Shown here in pieces: positions 35,371-44,439 of a DNA stretch of 64,000 nucleotides. This DNA comes from Levilactobacillus bambusae (GTDB lineage Bacteria; Bacillota; Bacilli; Lactobacillales; Lactobacillaceae), in contig NZ_QCXQ01000002.1 in assembly GCF_003124125.1 (NCBI RefSeq), forward strand, positions 1-64,000. The letters are read 5' to 3'. The notes under the pieces are model-generated. The model searched no databases. It was not told the origin of the DNA and was given only the letters and a program-made list of their open reading frames with translations. Every line of letters begins with the position of its first letter. Position 1 is the first letter of the stretch. The translations under genes and the position numbers were made by a program.

Positions 35371-36218
35371 CGTGGCAATTTCCCCCCTTTGTTGACAACC
35401 TGCGTTCGATTCATAAATTGTTCCTGAATGACGTTGCGCAGTTCTCCTAGCGCAGTCTGCGGAGTACCCGCTAATTGATCAACCCGGCTGCGAAATAAAA
35501 CTTCTCCCGATAGTTCCATTAACATTGAACGACTCCCGATTAACCCCTGCAAGTGCTTATCGGACGCTTCCACCAGTCCCAGCTTTACCTTGGGTGAACT
35601 CATTAACTCATACGTTGTTAAGGCTATTTCATGGGTTATAATCCCCACCCGGTTGACATAACTATGTTCGGACAGCCACCAATAAATAGTTTGCCAATAG
35701 TCGAAGTTTGCTGTATTGGCTTGGACCGGTACGATGGTTATCCCATCTTGTTCCGGCTGATCTGCCCAGGTTGAAATAGTCTCAGCTTGTGATGACTGTT
35801 CTACCCGAATCAGAATCGCAGCTTGTGATTCCATTGTAACGGCTGGAGGGGACGCCAAAATAGGGGCAGGTGCCCATCGATCGTTAATGGTTCGTTCCAT
35901 CACTGTGGAACTATAAAATTTATCCTTGCTGGTTGTATCCATAAGTATTAGTGATTGATCTTCCCACACCGGTGGCTGGTACACAGCTTGAACTTGCTGA
36001 TTCGCATCTAAAAAATTGATTAATTGGCGTTCATTATCCCAAGTCCAGGCCTTCAAGTTGGGTAAAAAGCCCATTTTAGAGGGGTAGCTTAGATACCCCT
36101 CTTCCTGAAACTCAATGGCTAATATGCCGACCCCTCCCATAATGACATTCTGATGACCGTTTTTAGAGAATTTCCACCAGTGACCCTGTACAGTATCAAA
36201 AAAAGCGTTGCGATTCAT
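35367..36218 (-). CDS. Cassette protein B: beta-module plus degenerate glycosyltransferase-like domain
   Basis: A 283-residue protein with the same N-terminal module as the gene at 33712-34632 (GHWWKFSKNGHQNVIMG, GILAIEFQEEGYLSY, AWTWDNERQLINFLD). The C-terminal part keeps the general outline of the A proteins (WLSEHSYVNRVGIITHEIAL, SRSMLMELSG) but has lost all Asp residues at the metal site and the HGR-V end. It is therefore probably not a transferase on its own. GGGGG lies 5 bases before the ATG. It overlaps A' by 4 bases, which argues for coupled translation and a complex with an A protein. Confidence 0.6.
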   Translation of the reverse strand: MNRNAFFDTVQGHWWKFSKNGHQNVIMGGVGILAIEFQEEGYLSYPSKMGFLPNLKAWTWDNERQLINFLDANQQVQAVYQPPVWEDQSLILMDTTSKDKFYSSTVMERTINDRWAPAPILASPPAVTMESQAAILIRVEQSSQAETISTWADQPEQDGITIVPVQANTANFDYWQTIYWWLSEHSYVNRVGIITHEIALTTYELMSSPKVKLGLVEASDKHLQGLIGSRSMLMELSGEVLFRSRVDQLAGTPQTALGELRNVIQEQFMNRTQVVNKGGKLPR

Positions 36219-36227
36219 GTGTACCCC

Positions 36228-36968
36228 CTACTTATGTTTAAACCAGGATCGTGAATCCGATCGGTTAAAAAAGAAAATGGTTGAAACTTGGCGGCCATGC
36301 CGCAATCGCGTCGGAAAATAACGATAGGCTACGTAGTTGACCATTCCCATTTCATACGCCCGTAATTCAGAGCCGTCATTAACTAAATGCTGATAGATCT
36401 GCTCCACCACTAAGTTAGCCATTAGTCCCAAAAACTCTAAAACTTCGGCTCGGTAACCACCAATCACTCCGGGGTTTAAAAGTTGAACGTGCTGATTAGC
36501 TCGAAGAAATTGATTAACCTGATCTGGCATGGTCCCCTGAAAAACAATGTCGATGGCGAGATCAGTAAATTCATCACCCAGGTAAAGTCGGCCTGGTTTC
36601 ATTTGACCAAACGGATTATTTAACATTTCAACATCGCCTAAATCCGTTAAAACCACTTCCGTAATCTCAGCATGGGCCGCCAAAAACCGATAAGCCATTA
36701 TCCAGCGCAAGAAGTATAGGGACACATTCTGAAAGACTTCGAGCCCGTTAACCTGAGTCAGGACTAAGTCGGGAGTGTTATAGGTAAGATCATCGTTCGT
36801 TAAAACGTACACCGGTACACCAAAGGGCTTAGTTGACTCAACTAACCGACTAGCTTTTGGAAGCACCGAATCCGACGTTAAGACGGTTCCACCCCGCTGA
36901 GTATCCGTTTTTCCTGAGATAAATTCCGTTAAAATAAGTCGGTTTGGCGCCCGTTTAACTCCTGCCAT
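36228..36968 (-). CDS. Cassette protein A: putative GT-A type glycosyltransferase
   Basis: A 246-residue protein from the ATG at 36968, chosen for GGAGG 6 bases upstream. It is the best preserved of four related genes here. Motifs: an N-terminal strand NRLILTEFISGKTD, a substrate loop, the acidic metal-site strand VVLTDLGDVEMLNNPF, GRLYLGDEF, LLNPGVIGGYRAEVLEF, MGMVNYVAYRYFPTRLRHGR, QVSTIFFF and the end SRSWFKHK. The D-x-x-D pattern after a hydrophobic strand, and the NPG-IGG and HGR loops, are as in GT-A enzymes. It overlaps the gtfB-like gene by 14 bases. I do not recognise a named family. Confidence 0.65.
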   Translation of the reverse strand: MAGVKRAPNRLILTEFISGKTDTQRGGTVLTSDSVLPKASRLVESTKPFGVPVYVLTNDDLTYNTPDLVLTQVNGLEVFQNVSLYFLRWIMAYRFLAAHAEITEVVLTDLGDVEMLNNPFGQMKPGRLYLGDEFTDLAIDIVFQGTMPDQVNQFLRANQHVQLLNPGVIGGYRAEVLEFLGLMANLVVEQIYQHLVNDGSELRAYEMGMVNYVAYRYFPTRLRHGRQVSTIFFFNRSDSRSWFKHK

Positions 36969-37827
36969 TCTCCCCCTCCGTTTCAATAAGAATTTTAGTC
37001 ATGGGCTGGTGTGCTTTTAGAAGCTGGTCCGCCAACTTCTGTGGGAGCGCAACATGCTGAACGTACGGTAACCGATTGTCAAGAATCGCCTTTAAATTGC
37101 CCCGAACCTCGCCCTGTTCATCCAGTGGCGATTCGATCAGTGCTAAAGTATTATCCGACTGGGTTTGGGATAGGGCCGTTAACTCAAGGCCAAGATACGA
37201 AATAACAGCTGCGTCATCCGCTTGAATAATTTCACCCACCTTAGCAGCTAAAAAAGCTCCTGTACTATCGTAGCGCTCCAAAATTCGGTGGGAGGCTGGA
37301 TCCTCAACAGTAATGAGGTTCATCTGCCCGTTATAAAAGTAGTAAGTCAAAACCACAACTTGATCATCGTTATAGAATTGAATTCGTTGGACATGATTAT
37401 CGTCATAGTCAATCCGGCTAAAGAGCTTGCCGTCAAACGCATACTCCTCAATAAAATCCCGGGTTCCATCCAAATTCAGGTAGGTAATATTATTTACTAA
37501 CCGGCGAGTATTCGGGTACAATCGGACGGTTCCAATAGGGTACCCATCATGAATTAAGTTAATTTGACCGGACTTTGCCATAAAAATTTCAGCACCCGCA
37601 ACGGTTGGAATCTGATCAAAAAAGAGGAATTGGTCGGGATTATAAGTTCGGTTTGTCACGTAATCAACCACGTTAACAACGTTAATTTGTTCCTGAATCT
37701 GCTTCTGCAAAAGGCCCGGATCCGGTGCGAGCGTTAACAATGTCCCGTTTATTCGCTGTAACCGCGCTTTTTGGGCCGTCCAATCTGTAGTATCAGGATG
37801 CAGCACATTTAGAACCTCATAGTTCAT
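36955..37827 (-). CDS. gtfB: Short GtfB-like co-activator of SRRP glycosylation
   Basis: A 290-residue protein matching the N-terminal half of accessory Sec GtfB: QFLFFDQIP, AEIFMAKSGQINLIHDG, RRLVNNITYLNLDG, IDYDDNHVQRIQFY and TYYFYNGQMNLI form the extended beta-sheet that grips the unglycosylated serine-rich substrate. GtfB joins GtfA as the non-catalytic subunit of the first O-GlcNAc transferase. Streptococcal GtfB is about 440 residues; here the C-terminal second Rossmann domain is missing and the protein ends in a short Gln/Glu-rich tail. It overlaps gtfA by 11 bases and gene A by 14 bases, so the short form looks native. Confidence 0.75.
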   Translation of the reverse strand: MNYEVLNVLHPDTTDWTAQKARLQRINGTLLTLAPDPGLLQKQIQEQINVVNVVDYVTNRTYNPDQFLFFDQIPTVAGAEIFMAKSGQINLIHDGYPIGTVRLYPNTRRLVNNITYLNLDGTRDFIEEYAFDGKLFSRIDYDDNHVQRIQFYNDDQVVVLTYYFYNGQMNLITVEDPASHRILERYDSTGAFLAAKVGEIIQADDAAVISYLGLELTALSQTQSDNTLALIESPLDEQGEVRGNLKAILDNRLPYVQHVALPQKLADQLLKAHQPMTKILIETEGENGRS

Positions 37828-39259
37828 GAATTAAACGCCTCCATTTTTCTGCGATAACGTGATCCTGATAGTCCGTGACGGACTCAACAACTTGTCGTTG
37901 CAAAGCCGGGTAATCCTGAACGGCCACTAGCTGTTCAATTCCTAACGTCAATTGTTCAACGTTAAAGGCCTCATCATCCCGCTTAAAGGGTCGTAAAAAG
38001 CCGTTTACCCCGTCGTGAACCAGTTCAATGGCCCCAAATCGGGCATTAAACGTAATCACTGGCAGGGCAGCACTCATTGCCTCAATGTATGTCAACCCAA
38101 ACCCCTCAGAATAAGAGGCTGAAATAAAGGCGTCGTAGTGCGGGTATTCGGCTTCTGGCTGTTTGGTTAGCCCCTTCAGTTCAATGTATTCCCGGGCGTC
38201 CTCCCGCTGAATCAAATCGTTTAACTTTGATCGGGTTTCTCCCTGACCAAAGATATCCAACGTAACAGCATGCCCCGCCCGATGTAACTTGACTACCGCT
38301 TGAACGATTAAATCAATATGTTTTTCCGTGGCTAACCGAGATATCGTCACTAACTTAACTGGGTGCATCAAGGTATGCGTCTCAATAGCGTCCACGTGAT
38401 CATTAACCCCACCAACCGGAATGGTAACAATCTTATCCGCTTCGGTTGGAAAATCTTGCAGCAGGTCCTGACGCTGCATCTCAGTTGCAACCACTAACCG
38501 ATCAATCTGATTTAAATGGGTGAGCACATATTCATAGTAGTTATTCCATAGTGGCGCACTCAAAACATTGCGGTCCGATAGATGATCGGCATGTACGACA
38601 TCAACCTTATGCCAATCGGCCACTGGATCGTCAAAAAGTGCGACTTCATTATCCTCGCCTCGGTCAACGATAAACGTGTTCTGTCCCCCGTAAAGTCGGT
38701 TCAGTTGGTGAAAGAAATACCGCTTCAGTAAAACCATATTCTGAAAGTATAGGTGCTGATCGTTAGCTTGATGGTAAAGGTGGATATTTGTAATCTGACT
38801 CTCTGTTCCAACAACCCTCTTTCGGTACGAAACCATTAACTGACCGGTCCAAATATTAAACAGTTCAACTCGGTCAGTACTGACCAAGAGGGTTTCGGGC
38901 TTGTCAGGATTAGGCTTTTTAACGTAGAATTCCCGGATTCGCAGGCCTGAAGTCGTTCGAGCCTCGGACATCCGGTTTGTTTTTGTCTGGTCAACCAGCA
39001 TCCGAAATTCAGCGGTACTACGCCGCGTCAAACCCGATACCGCATAGTCCTCCCCCAAAACGAAGTATTCCCACATGTTGATGACTTGGTCATCCTTGAT
39101 CTGCCAAACATCCATGGCTTCATGCAAATTCTTAATCAATTCTACAAAGATGAATCGGTATGGCAGATTCGCCTGATCAAACCGTTTGGCTCGGTAAAAT
39201 TGCGCGTGTTCTACCCCGGAATTTCCCACACCCATTGCTTGGTTTACAAAAAAATTCAA
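37817..39259 (-). CDS. gtfA: Accessory Sec system glycosyltransferase GtfA
   Basis: A 480-residue GT4 enzyme that adds the first GlcNAc to Ser/Thr of the serine-rich repeat protein. It opens with MNFFVNQAMGVGNSGVEHAQ (Gly loop for donor binding), followed by a strand-rich insertion (about 55-200) that forms the substrate-binding sheet, and the GT-B donor domain with TISRLATEKHI, DIFGQGETRSKL and SEGFGLTYIEAMSA (EX7E). The ATG overlaps the asp3 stop by 4 bases and the gtfB start overlaps its end by 11 bases. Confidence 0.9.
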   Translation of the reverse strand: MNFFVNQAMGVGNSGVEHAQFYRAKRFDQANLPYRFIFVELIKNLHEAMDVWQIKDDQVINMWEYFVLGEDYAVSGLTRRSTAEFRMLVDQTKTNRMSEARTTSGLRIREFYVKKPNPDKPETLLVSTDRVELFNIWTGQLMVSYRKRVVGTESQITNIHLYHQANDQHLYFQNMVLLKRYFFHQLNRLYGGQNTFIVDRGEDNEVALFDDPVADWHKVDVVHADHLSDRNVLSAPLWNNYYEYVLTHLNQIDRLVVATEMQRQDLLQDFPTEADKIVTIPVGGVNDHVDAIETHTLMHPVKLVTISRLATEKHIDLIVQAVVKLHRAGHAVTLDIFGQGETRSKLNDLIQREDAREYIELKGLTKQPEAEYPHYDAFISASYSEGFGLTYIEAMSAALPVITFNARFGAIELVHDGVNGFLRPFKRDDEAFNVEQLTLGIEQLVAVQDYPALQRQVVESVTDYQDHVIAEKWRRLIHEL

Positions 39260-40044
39260 TTCGTATTGCTCCCTTCAGGTGAAGATTGGTTAAAAAATCT
39301 AAAGTGCCGTTCAAATTCAACGAGTCCCCTGTGAACCCGGTCTGAGGTGCCAAAGGTTTGAATCTGAATTGGCGTTTTTGCCTTAACCCCCGTCTGTCGC
39401 AGCAATTGGATTATCTCAACAACATCCGTCGCTTCTAATCCAGGATTAGATAAGATGAGGAGGACATTATTTTTGTTCGGCAATAACGGACAAGTTGTCG
39501 TTTCCATCGACTGGGCTAAAATCGTAATCGTCCACGCTGTCGTGGTTGGCTGCTTGGCTAATAGGACTTGATTACCACTGGAAAGGCGTAAATGGCGAAT
39601 ATCAGCAACGTTGGGAGCCTGATGAATTACTAACCATAGTCCCCGAAAGATCATCCGTTGATTATTAAGATTCACTAGTTCGATTCGGTAGGAAGCTGCT
39701 GATGCCGGATAATCAAATTGACCCTTTAACTCCACATAGTTCTCCTGTTGAATGAGGATGTCGTCCTGGTCAAAAAATGTGACCTGCATGTGAACGGACC
39801 CAACCGGCTTAGCCTCGATATCTAATTGATATCCGTAGGTGGTTCCCGGCGTTAAAAGGGGTAATTCCGCAGATGCCCGGTCATAAAAGAAGTTTAACTT
39901 TGACCTCCACGTATGAATAACCGACCCTGGTGATTGACGAGGATTCAGATAAAGCACTTGGTTATCCTTCATTTTCAGCTGTGTCCCAAATGGATAGGTC
40001 GTTCCCGTATTCAATCCCCAGTGTACTAAATATGCGCTTGTCAT
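39256..40044 (-). CDS. asp3: Accessory Sec system protein Asp3
   Basis: A 262-residue protein with the Asp3 signature: an N-terminal VHWGLNTGTTYPFGT, NFFYDRASAELPLL, and a jelly-roll-like carbohydrate-binding fold (YGYQLDIEAKPVGSVHMQVTF, cited in parts: YGYQLDIEA, VHMQVTFFD). In the known system Asp1-Asp2-Asp3 form a complex that binds the glycosylated preprotein and couples it to SecA2. The C-terminal 90 residues (LLPNKNNVLLILSNPG onward) are longer than in many streptococcal Asp3 proteins. RBS GAGGCAG before the ATG. 14 bases after asp2. Confidence 0.85.
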   Translation of the reverse strand: MTSAYLVHWGLNTGTTYPFGTQLKMKDNQVLYLNPRQSPGSVIHTWRSKLNFFYDRASAELPLLTPGTTYGYQLDIEAKPVGSVHMQVTFFDQDDILIQQENYVELKGQFDYPASAASYRIELVNLNNQRMIFRGLWLVIHQAPNVADIRHLRLSSGNQVLLAKQPTTTAWTITILAQSMETTTCPLLPNKNNVLLILSNPGLEATDVVEIIQLLRQTGVKAKTPIQIQTFGTSDRVHRGLVEFERHFRFFNQSSPEGSNTN

Positions 40045-40058
40045 CCTCTGCCTCCTAA

Positions 40059-41627
40059 TTAATCAAAATGCCGGTTAAAGTACTGTGTTAAAACACGCTG
40101 ATACTGTGAAATGAACCATTTGACCACCTCGTTGGTTTGGTCGTTGTGCCGGCCAATTAATCCCTTATGGATAACCGGCGCACCCGGAAAGTTTTGAATC
40201 AAATAGTCATTTAGGACTTGAAATGCATTTTGATCATAATCATCATCCTTCATGTAGACGATATCAAACTGGGTCCTCGAAAAATCTCCCGTTTTAAACT
40301 TACGCCAGAAGATTTGATTTGCCCGTTGAATATCCTCATCAGTCGTTCCCCCCGTCCAACTCAACAGCATATCCAACGAAACATCGAAGTCATCCGGGCG
40401 CTTAATTCTGGAGTTCGCAGCAATGGTTCCCAAATGAATTAGAGGTTTTCCAACAATGACGGCAATTGGTTTGAGATCGGCTGCATAGTACAGGGCAGCG
40501 AACGATCCCATGGAAAGACCAGATAAGATTAAATCGTGCGGGTCAAACTTAAGCTCCGCTAACCGTTCATGGATATACTTAGGAATACTAGCTTCTAGCT
40601 CCTTGCTACCCACGTAAAAGTCGCCTCCCACAAGTCGTGGGTCATTAATCAGTACATATGGCGCCTCTAAGCGACTCATCATAAATTGGCCTTCAAATCC
40701 CTCATTGGGCCGATATCCCGAAAAATAAACGTTTAGGGGTGGTTGGCGGTCCCCAGCATTAAAGTAGAAAATAAGTTCTTGGTTGAGATGCCGATCTAAA
40801 ATCTGATTTTCACCGCCAATCATCATAAAACCATGCTGACCATGGGACCGGCGCAAATGGACGGGGCCAATGGTAATATCACCGGTTCCTCGGCCAAATA
40901 CACTTAGTGAAACATTCGTATTCTCAGTGATAGGTGGCAACACGGTAGTTTGATGCAGCTGATCCCCCTTAATTACCAGAGTTTGATGGTGATTGCTCTG
41001 GGTGGCATCTAAGTGAATGTGATACTCGATCTCAGTTTGATCATCGCTAACATCGCATTCGGGCATTAACTCCCACTGCGCCGGAACTTGGGCTTCAAAA
41101 AGCCGACTAGTAAAACTACCTAACCACTGAAGTTTCGTATCTGACACCCCGTGAAAAATTAATTGAGTGGCTCCCCGTTGTTCAATCTCGGTCACTAATT
41201 CAGCTGCATATTGAAAATCACGGGTGTGAAATAAGAACCCCGCCTGCCCCTGAAAAAAATTGAGGTTAAGTTCTCTAGCAAGCTCCGCTGGAACTTGAAA
41301 GGAAAGGTAACGAACATTTTGCAGCCTCAACAAGGCCCGATCGGACTCATTCACGGCTACTCGATCATCTATTACCACACTATTAGCGGGAAACTTCGCC
41401 ACTAATTCTAATTGGTTAACCACTTTGGAATCAGCGGGAATTAAAAACCGAGCCTGATCATATTGTGAATTTAATTTGCCACCTAAAAAAAGGCCGGCCT
41501 CATTTTCTGTTTCGGATAAAACCTCCTGATCAGAAAAGTACACGACGGTTTGATCTTCTGGCAGCCAGTCGGCCAGGTGAAGGGGTTGACCACCTAGTTG
41601 AATTAAAATTGGATTGCTAATCGCCAT
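40059..41627 (-). CDS. asp2: Accessory Sec system protein Asp2 (O-acetyltransferase/hydrolase fold)
   Basis: A 522-residue protein. The C-terminal half is an alpha/beta hydrolase: nucleophile elbow LSGLSMGSFAALYYA (Ser near residue 371), an acidic residue in YMKDDDYDQN and the His in IGRHNDQTNE complete a possible triad. In S. gordonii Asp2 acetylates GlcNAc on the adhesin and is needed for export. The N-terminal half is strand-rich. The ATG overlaps asp1 by 11 bases. Family assignment is supported by order (asp1-asp2-asp3) and by the hydrolase motif. Confidence 0.87.
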   Translation of the reverse strand: MAISNPILIQLGGQPLHLADWLPEDQTVVYFSDQEVLSETENEAGLFLGGKLNSQYDQARFLIPADSKVVNQLELVAKFPANSVVIDDRVAVNESDRALLRLQNVRYLSFQVPAELARELNLNFFQGQAGFLFHTRDFQYAAELVTEIEQRGATQLIFHGVSDTKLQWLGSFTSRLFEAQVPAQWELMPECDVSDDQTEIEYHIHLDATQSNHHQTLVIKGDQLHQTTVLPPITENTNVSLSVFGRGTGDITIGPVHLRRSHGQHGFMMIGGENQILDRHLNQELIFYFNAGDRQPPLNVYFSGYRPNEGFEGQFMMSRLEAPYVLINDPRLVGGDFYVGSKELEASIPKYIHERLAELKFDPHDLILSGLSMGSFAALYYAADLKPIAVIVGKPLIHLGTIAANSRIKRPDDFDVSLDMLLSWTGGTTDEDIQRANQIFWRKFKTGDFSRTQFDIVYMKDDDYDQNAFQVLNDYLIQNFPGAPVIHKGLIGRHNDQTNEVVKWFISQYQRVLTQYFNRHFD

Positions 41628-43206
41628 TTAAGCTTTCCTCCCAAAATGCCAGTATTTGGTCACTCGTAAACGTTGGTATAAGCTGGACATTAGCCACTAG
41701 GGCTTCATTCCAGACGTTTAACTGACTGATATACATAGCAATCGACTCCTTAAGTTGGCTTTCCGTTTGAACGAGCCGTCCGTTTTGCCCCGGTTGTAAG
41801 TAGGGAGTTTTTACTCGATTCAGCTGGGGGACCCCGGCACTAATGGCCGCCACCTGAAGATATGTCACCGGCGATTCACTTAGATCGATGAGCAGCCGGG
41901 CTTGCCCCATTTCGGATTGAGCCCGACTTTTCGTTAACTTCGGCTCCAAGTGAAACTTAGCCAACTCAGCATATAAGGGCCCCAATTGGTCCTGCCACAG
42001 TTTCTCATCCGTTTCAGATAGGGTTTCCTGAATTGCCATGGCCGTATGATAGAGATCCGGCCACTGATCTGAATTGAATAAGACATTCGTCAATTCGGCC
42101 GTTTCAAACCAATCGGCTATGGGGTAATTCTGACGGATACGGGAGATGATCAGCTTGGCTAGCTGTTGGGTTTGCTGATCACTGCAGTTCACGACCGTCA
42201 GCTGCCCCTGAAACTGATGAATGCTTAAATCCATTGTGTCAAATTGCCAGGCCAGTTCAGTACTTTCTAGCTGTCCCACCGACCAAATAATTTTCTGAGT
42301 GGCCGATGCAGCACTGTTGCCTAACCTCAGGTCTGTGGCATACGGGTACCCAATTCGAGCCCTTTCACTCACTGACTGCCCAAACCTATCGCGGAGCTGG
42401 ATAATCTCCTGGTTGCCCGCTACAAAAATTTGATGGGCGCCCATAAATAATGCGGCCATGGTCGGATCCTGTACTTGGTTAGCTGTCACTAGCAGGTTTA
42501 CAGGTACCAAGCGTTGTAAATCAACTAGCACTGCCGCATTTTGCTGACTCGGATTAGCTATAAAGTGAACGACGGCTTTTCTAGCCTTAAGTTTCGTCAC
42601 ATGCCGGATCATCACTTCCGTTAAAACGGCCTCTAAATCTGGATAGTTTCCCCGTTCAAACCGTGATTTTGCAATGGGCTGAACTAAAAGCTGCCTCTGA
42701 TTCCCCTCTAAGACAACATGTCCATATTCATCAAACCATTTTTGGGTGAGAACCTTTTCTTGCTGATCCAACATCCTCTCAACCAGTATAAAACCACGTT
42801 CATCGTAATCCTGAACCTGCTTTAATCCACCGTTCCAATTCGTTTCTACCCGGGTAACAAGCCCCATTTCATTAACAAAAATTTGTTTCACTAATTCATC
42901 GTCGACCATAACGTCCGCACCGCTAATCGTTTGGATGAGTTCAGCTTGATGCGGAAGCGGTACATCTGATAAACCAAGGCCCCGTCCCTCAGTGATTTTA
43001 ATCCCTAATGCGTGATCTAAAACATCCCACGTTGGAAACCCCAGCAGATCATTTCGGTTCAAGAACAGCCGCAAATCAGATTGATGATGAACCGTTAATA
43101 GCTGAACTTCACGTTCGTTATCGCGCATTAAACGTGCCAAACTAATCATGGCCTCATTTGGGGCGTAGTCAGGCTGCGTGTGTTCTCCAGGAACCAACAC
43201 TAACAT
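41617..43206 (-). CDS. asp1: Accessory Sec system protein Asp1
   Basis: A 529-residue protein of GT-B-like fold without catalytic residues. The N-terminus MLVLVPGEHTQPDYAPNEAM is followed by strand units (QDYDERGFILVERMLD, QKWFDEYGHVVLEGNQR) like the extended sheet of GtfA/GtfB. Near the C-terminus, QARLLIDLSESPVTYLQ and AAISAGVPQLNRVKTPYL match Asp1 proteins. It acts with Asp2 and Asp3 in directing the glycosylated adhesin to SecA2. It starts 17 bases after secY2. Confidence 0.87.
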   Translation of the reverse strand: MLVLVPGEHTQPDYAPNEAMISLARLMRDNEREVQLLTVHHQSDLRLFLNRNDLLGFPTWDVLDHALGIKITEGRGLGLSDVPLPHQAELIQTISGADVMVDDELVKQIFVNEMGLVTRVETNWNGGLKQVQDYDERGFILVERMLDQQEKVLTQKWFDEYGHVVLEGNQRQLLVQPIAKSRFERGNYPDLEAVLTEVMIRHVTKLKARKAVVHFIANPSQQNAAVLVDLQRLVPVNLLVTANQVQDPTMAALFMGAHQIFVAGNQEIIQLRDRFGQSVSERARIGYPYATDLRLGNSAASATQKIIWSVGQLESTELAWQFDTMDLSIHQFQGQLTVVNCSDQQTQQLAKLIISRIRQNYPIADWFETAELTNVLFNSDQWPDLYHTAMAIQETLSETDEKLWQDQLGPLYAELAKFHLEPKLTKSRAQSEMGQARLLIDLSESPVTYLQVAAISAGVPQLNRVKTPYLQPGQNGRLVQTESQLKESIAMYISQLNVWNEALVANVQLIPTFTSDQILAFWEESLNGD

Positions 43207-43222
43207 TTCTAATCATCTCTCC

Positions 43223-44422
43223 TCACAGCAGTTCGTAATGGCTGCTAACGTATAGGGCCCGAAACTGTTCAATCACGTTATCCAAAATCGTCACAACCAT
43301 GTATAGACTTGAAAAATAGTAGGAAAATAAACTTGCAACTGGTAGCCACAGTCCAACGACTAATGGAAGGCAGCTAATGGTCACTAAATACAAGTTAGCT
43401 ACGACATCAATCCGATGCACGTGCTGATTTAAAAATTGCTCGGTTGCTTCACCAGGCATGACACCCAAGAAATAATCACCATTTTTATTCATGTCCTCCG
43501 CAATCTGATGCGGCATTAGGTTCATATAGCTAAAGAGGTTGCCCAACAAGATAATGATCAGTGCATATAGTAAGATGCCCTGCCAGTGCCGAGTTGAGAA
43601 CCAGACCTGAATAACTTGTTCCCCGTTTGGGATATCCCAATGACTGATAACGAGTCGAAGAAGCGAAAAGACGACTAAGCCAAACATTAGTGGCATTGCA
43701 CCAGGCAACAGTACTTTGATCGGCAGATAGGCCGTAGTCAGTGAGTTGTCCGTCATTAATTGCTGAATGGGGAGTCGTAATTCAGCATGGTTAAAAAACT
43801 CCGTCACCGCCATAAAAAATAGGGTCGCCACAATCAAAATAATCACGTTTGGAACCGACATTGTGTAGGCCGTCCCCGTTTTCTGTCCGGAAAAGGTCTG
43901 GATACTGGAGGCCAGGATACCAGGTACGATCATAATGCCTAGTCCCCCAAAACCAAATATCCGGTTTAGGTCCGACAACCAAGTAACCAACATTGCTCCC
44001 GCAACTAAGACAAGAACCGAACTTGCCATGATCATCTCTGCGTTCATAGTTCCACGGGGAGTTATCCAATTCCTCATCATACTGACCATTTGAGCCGCCT
44101 GCAAAATAGCAAAGACTAAAACCATAAGCCGTTGCATAACCATCGTTTGATCCGGCGTCCATTTTTTTCCAATCCCTAGTGCCCGTAACGCTGAAAAAAG
44201 AATGAGCGTGACCATATACGGTCCCATCCCAATGGAAAATAGCGTTGGTTTTGCGTATTGAGCTCCCGTGATCGTGGTATAAACCTGTAATAACGGATTC
44301 GTATGCAGGAGGCTCTGCGCTCGCCCGGGATCTAACTGGGGAATTAACACTTGTTGTCCTAACTGTAAAACGACCAGTACCAGCACGGTAAATCCAATCT
44401 TTTTATAAAACTGTTTTGTCAC
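43223..44422 (-). CDS. secY2: Accessory Sec translocase channel SecY2
   Basis: A 399-residue membrane protein with ten predicted segments. SecY family traits: the plug region after segment 1, SIGMGPYMVTLILFSALRALG, and GIMIVPGILASSI with conserved Gly/Pro. It is shorter and more divergent than a housekeeping SecY (about 430-440), as known for SecY2. It forms the dedicated membrane pore for the serine-rich adhesin. It follows secA2 by 17 bases and precedes asp1. Confidence 0.9.
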   Translation of the reverse strand: MTKQFYKKIGFTVLVLVVLQLGQQVLIPQLDPGRAQSLLHTNPLLQVYTTITGAQYAKPTLFSIGMGPYMVTLILFSALRALGIGKKWTPDQTMVMQRLMVLVFAILQAAQMVSMMRNWITPRGTMNAEMIMASSVLVLVAGAMLVTWLSDLNRIFGFGGLGIMIVPGILASSIQTFSGQKTGTAYTMSVPNVIILIVATLFFMAVTEFFNHAELRLPIQQLMTDNSLTTAYLPIKVLLPGAMPLMFGLVVFSLLRLVISHWDIPNGEQVIQVWFSTRHWQGILLYALIIILLGNLFSYMNLMPHQIAEDMNKNGDYFLGVMPGEATEQFLNQHVHRIDVVANLYLVTISCLPLVVGLWLPVASLFSYYFSSLYMVVTILDNVIEQFRALYVSSHYELL

Positions 44423-44439
44423 CAGAACTGCTCCTTTTC

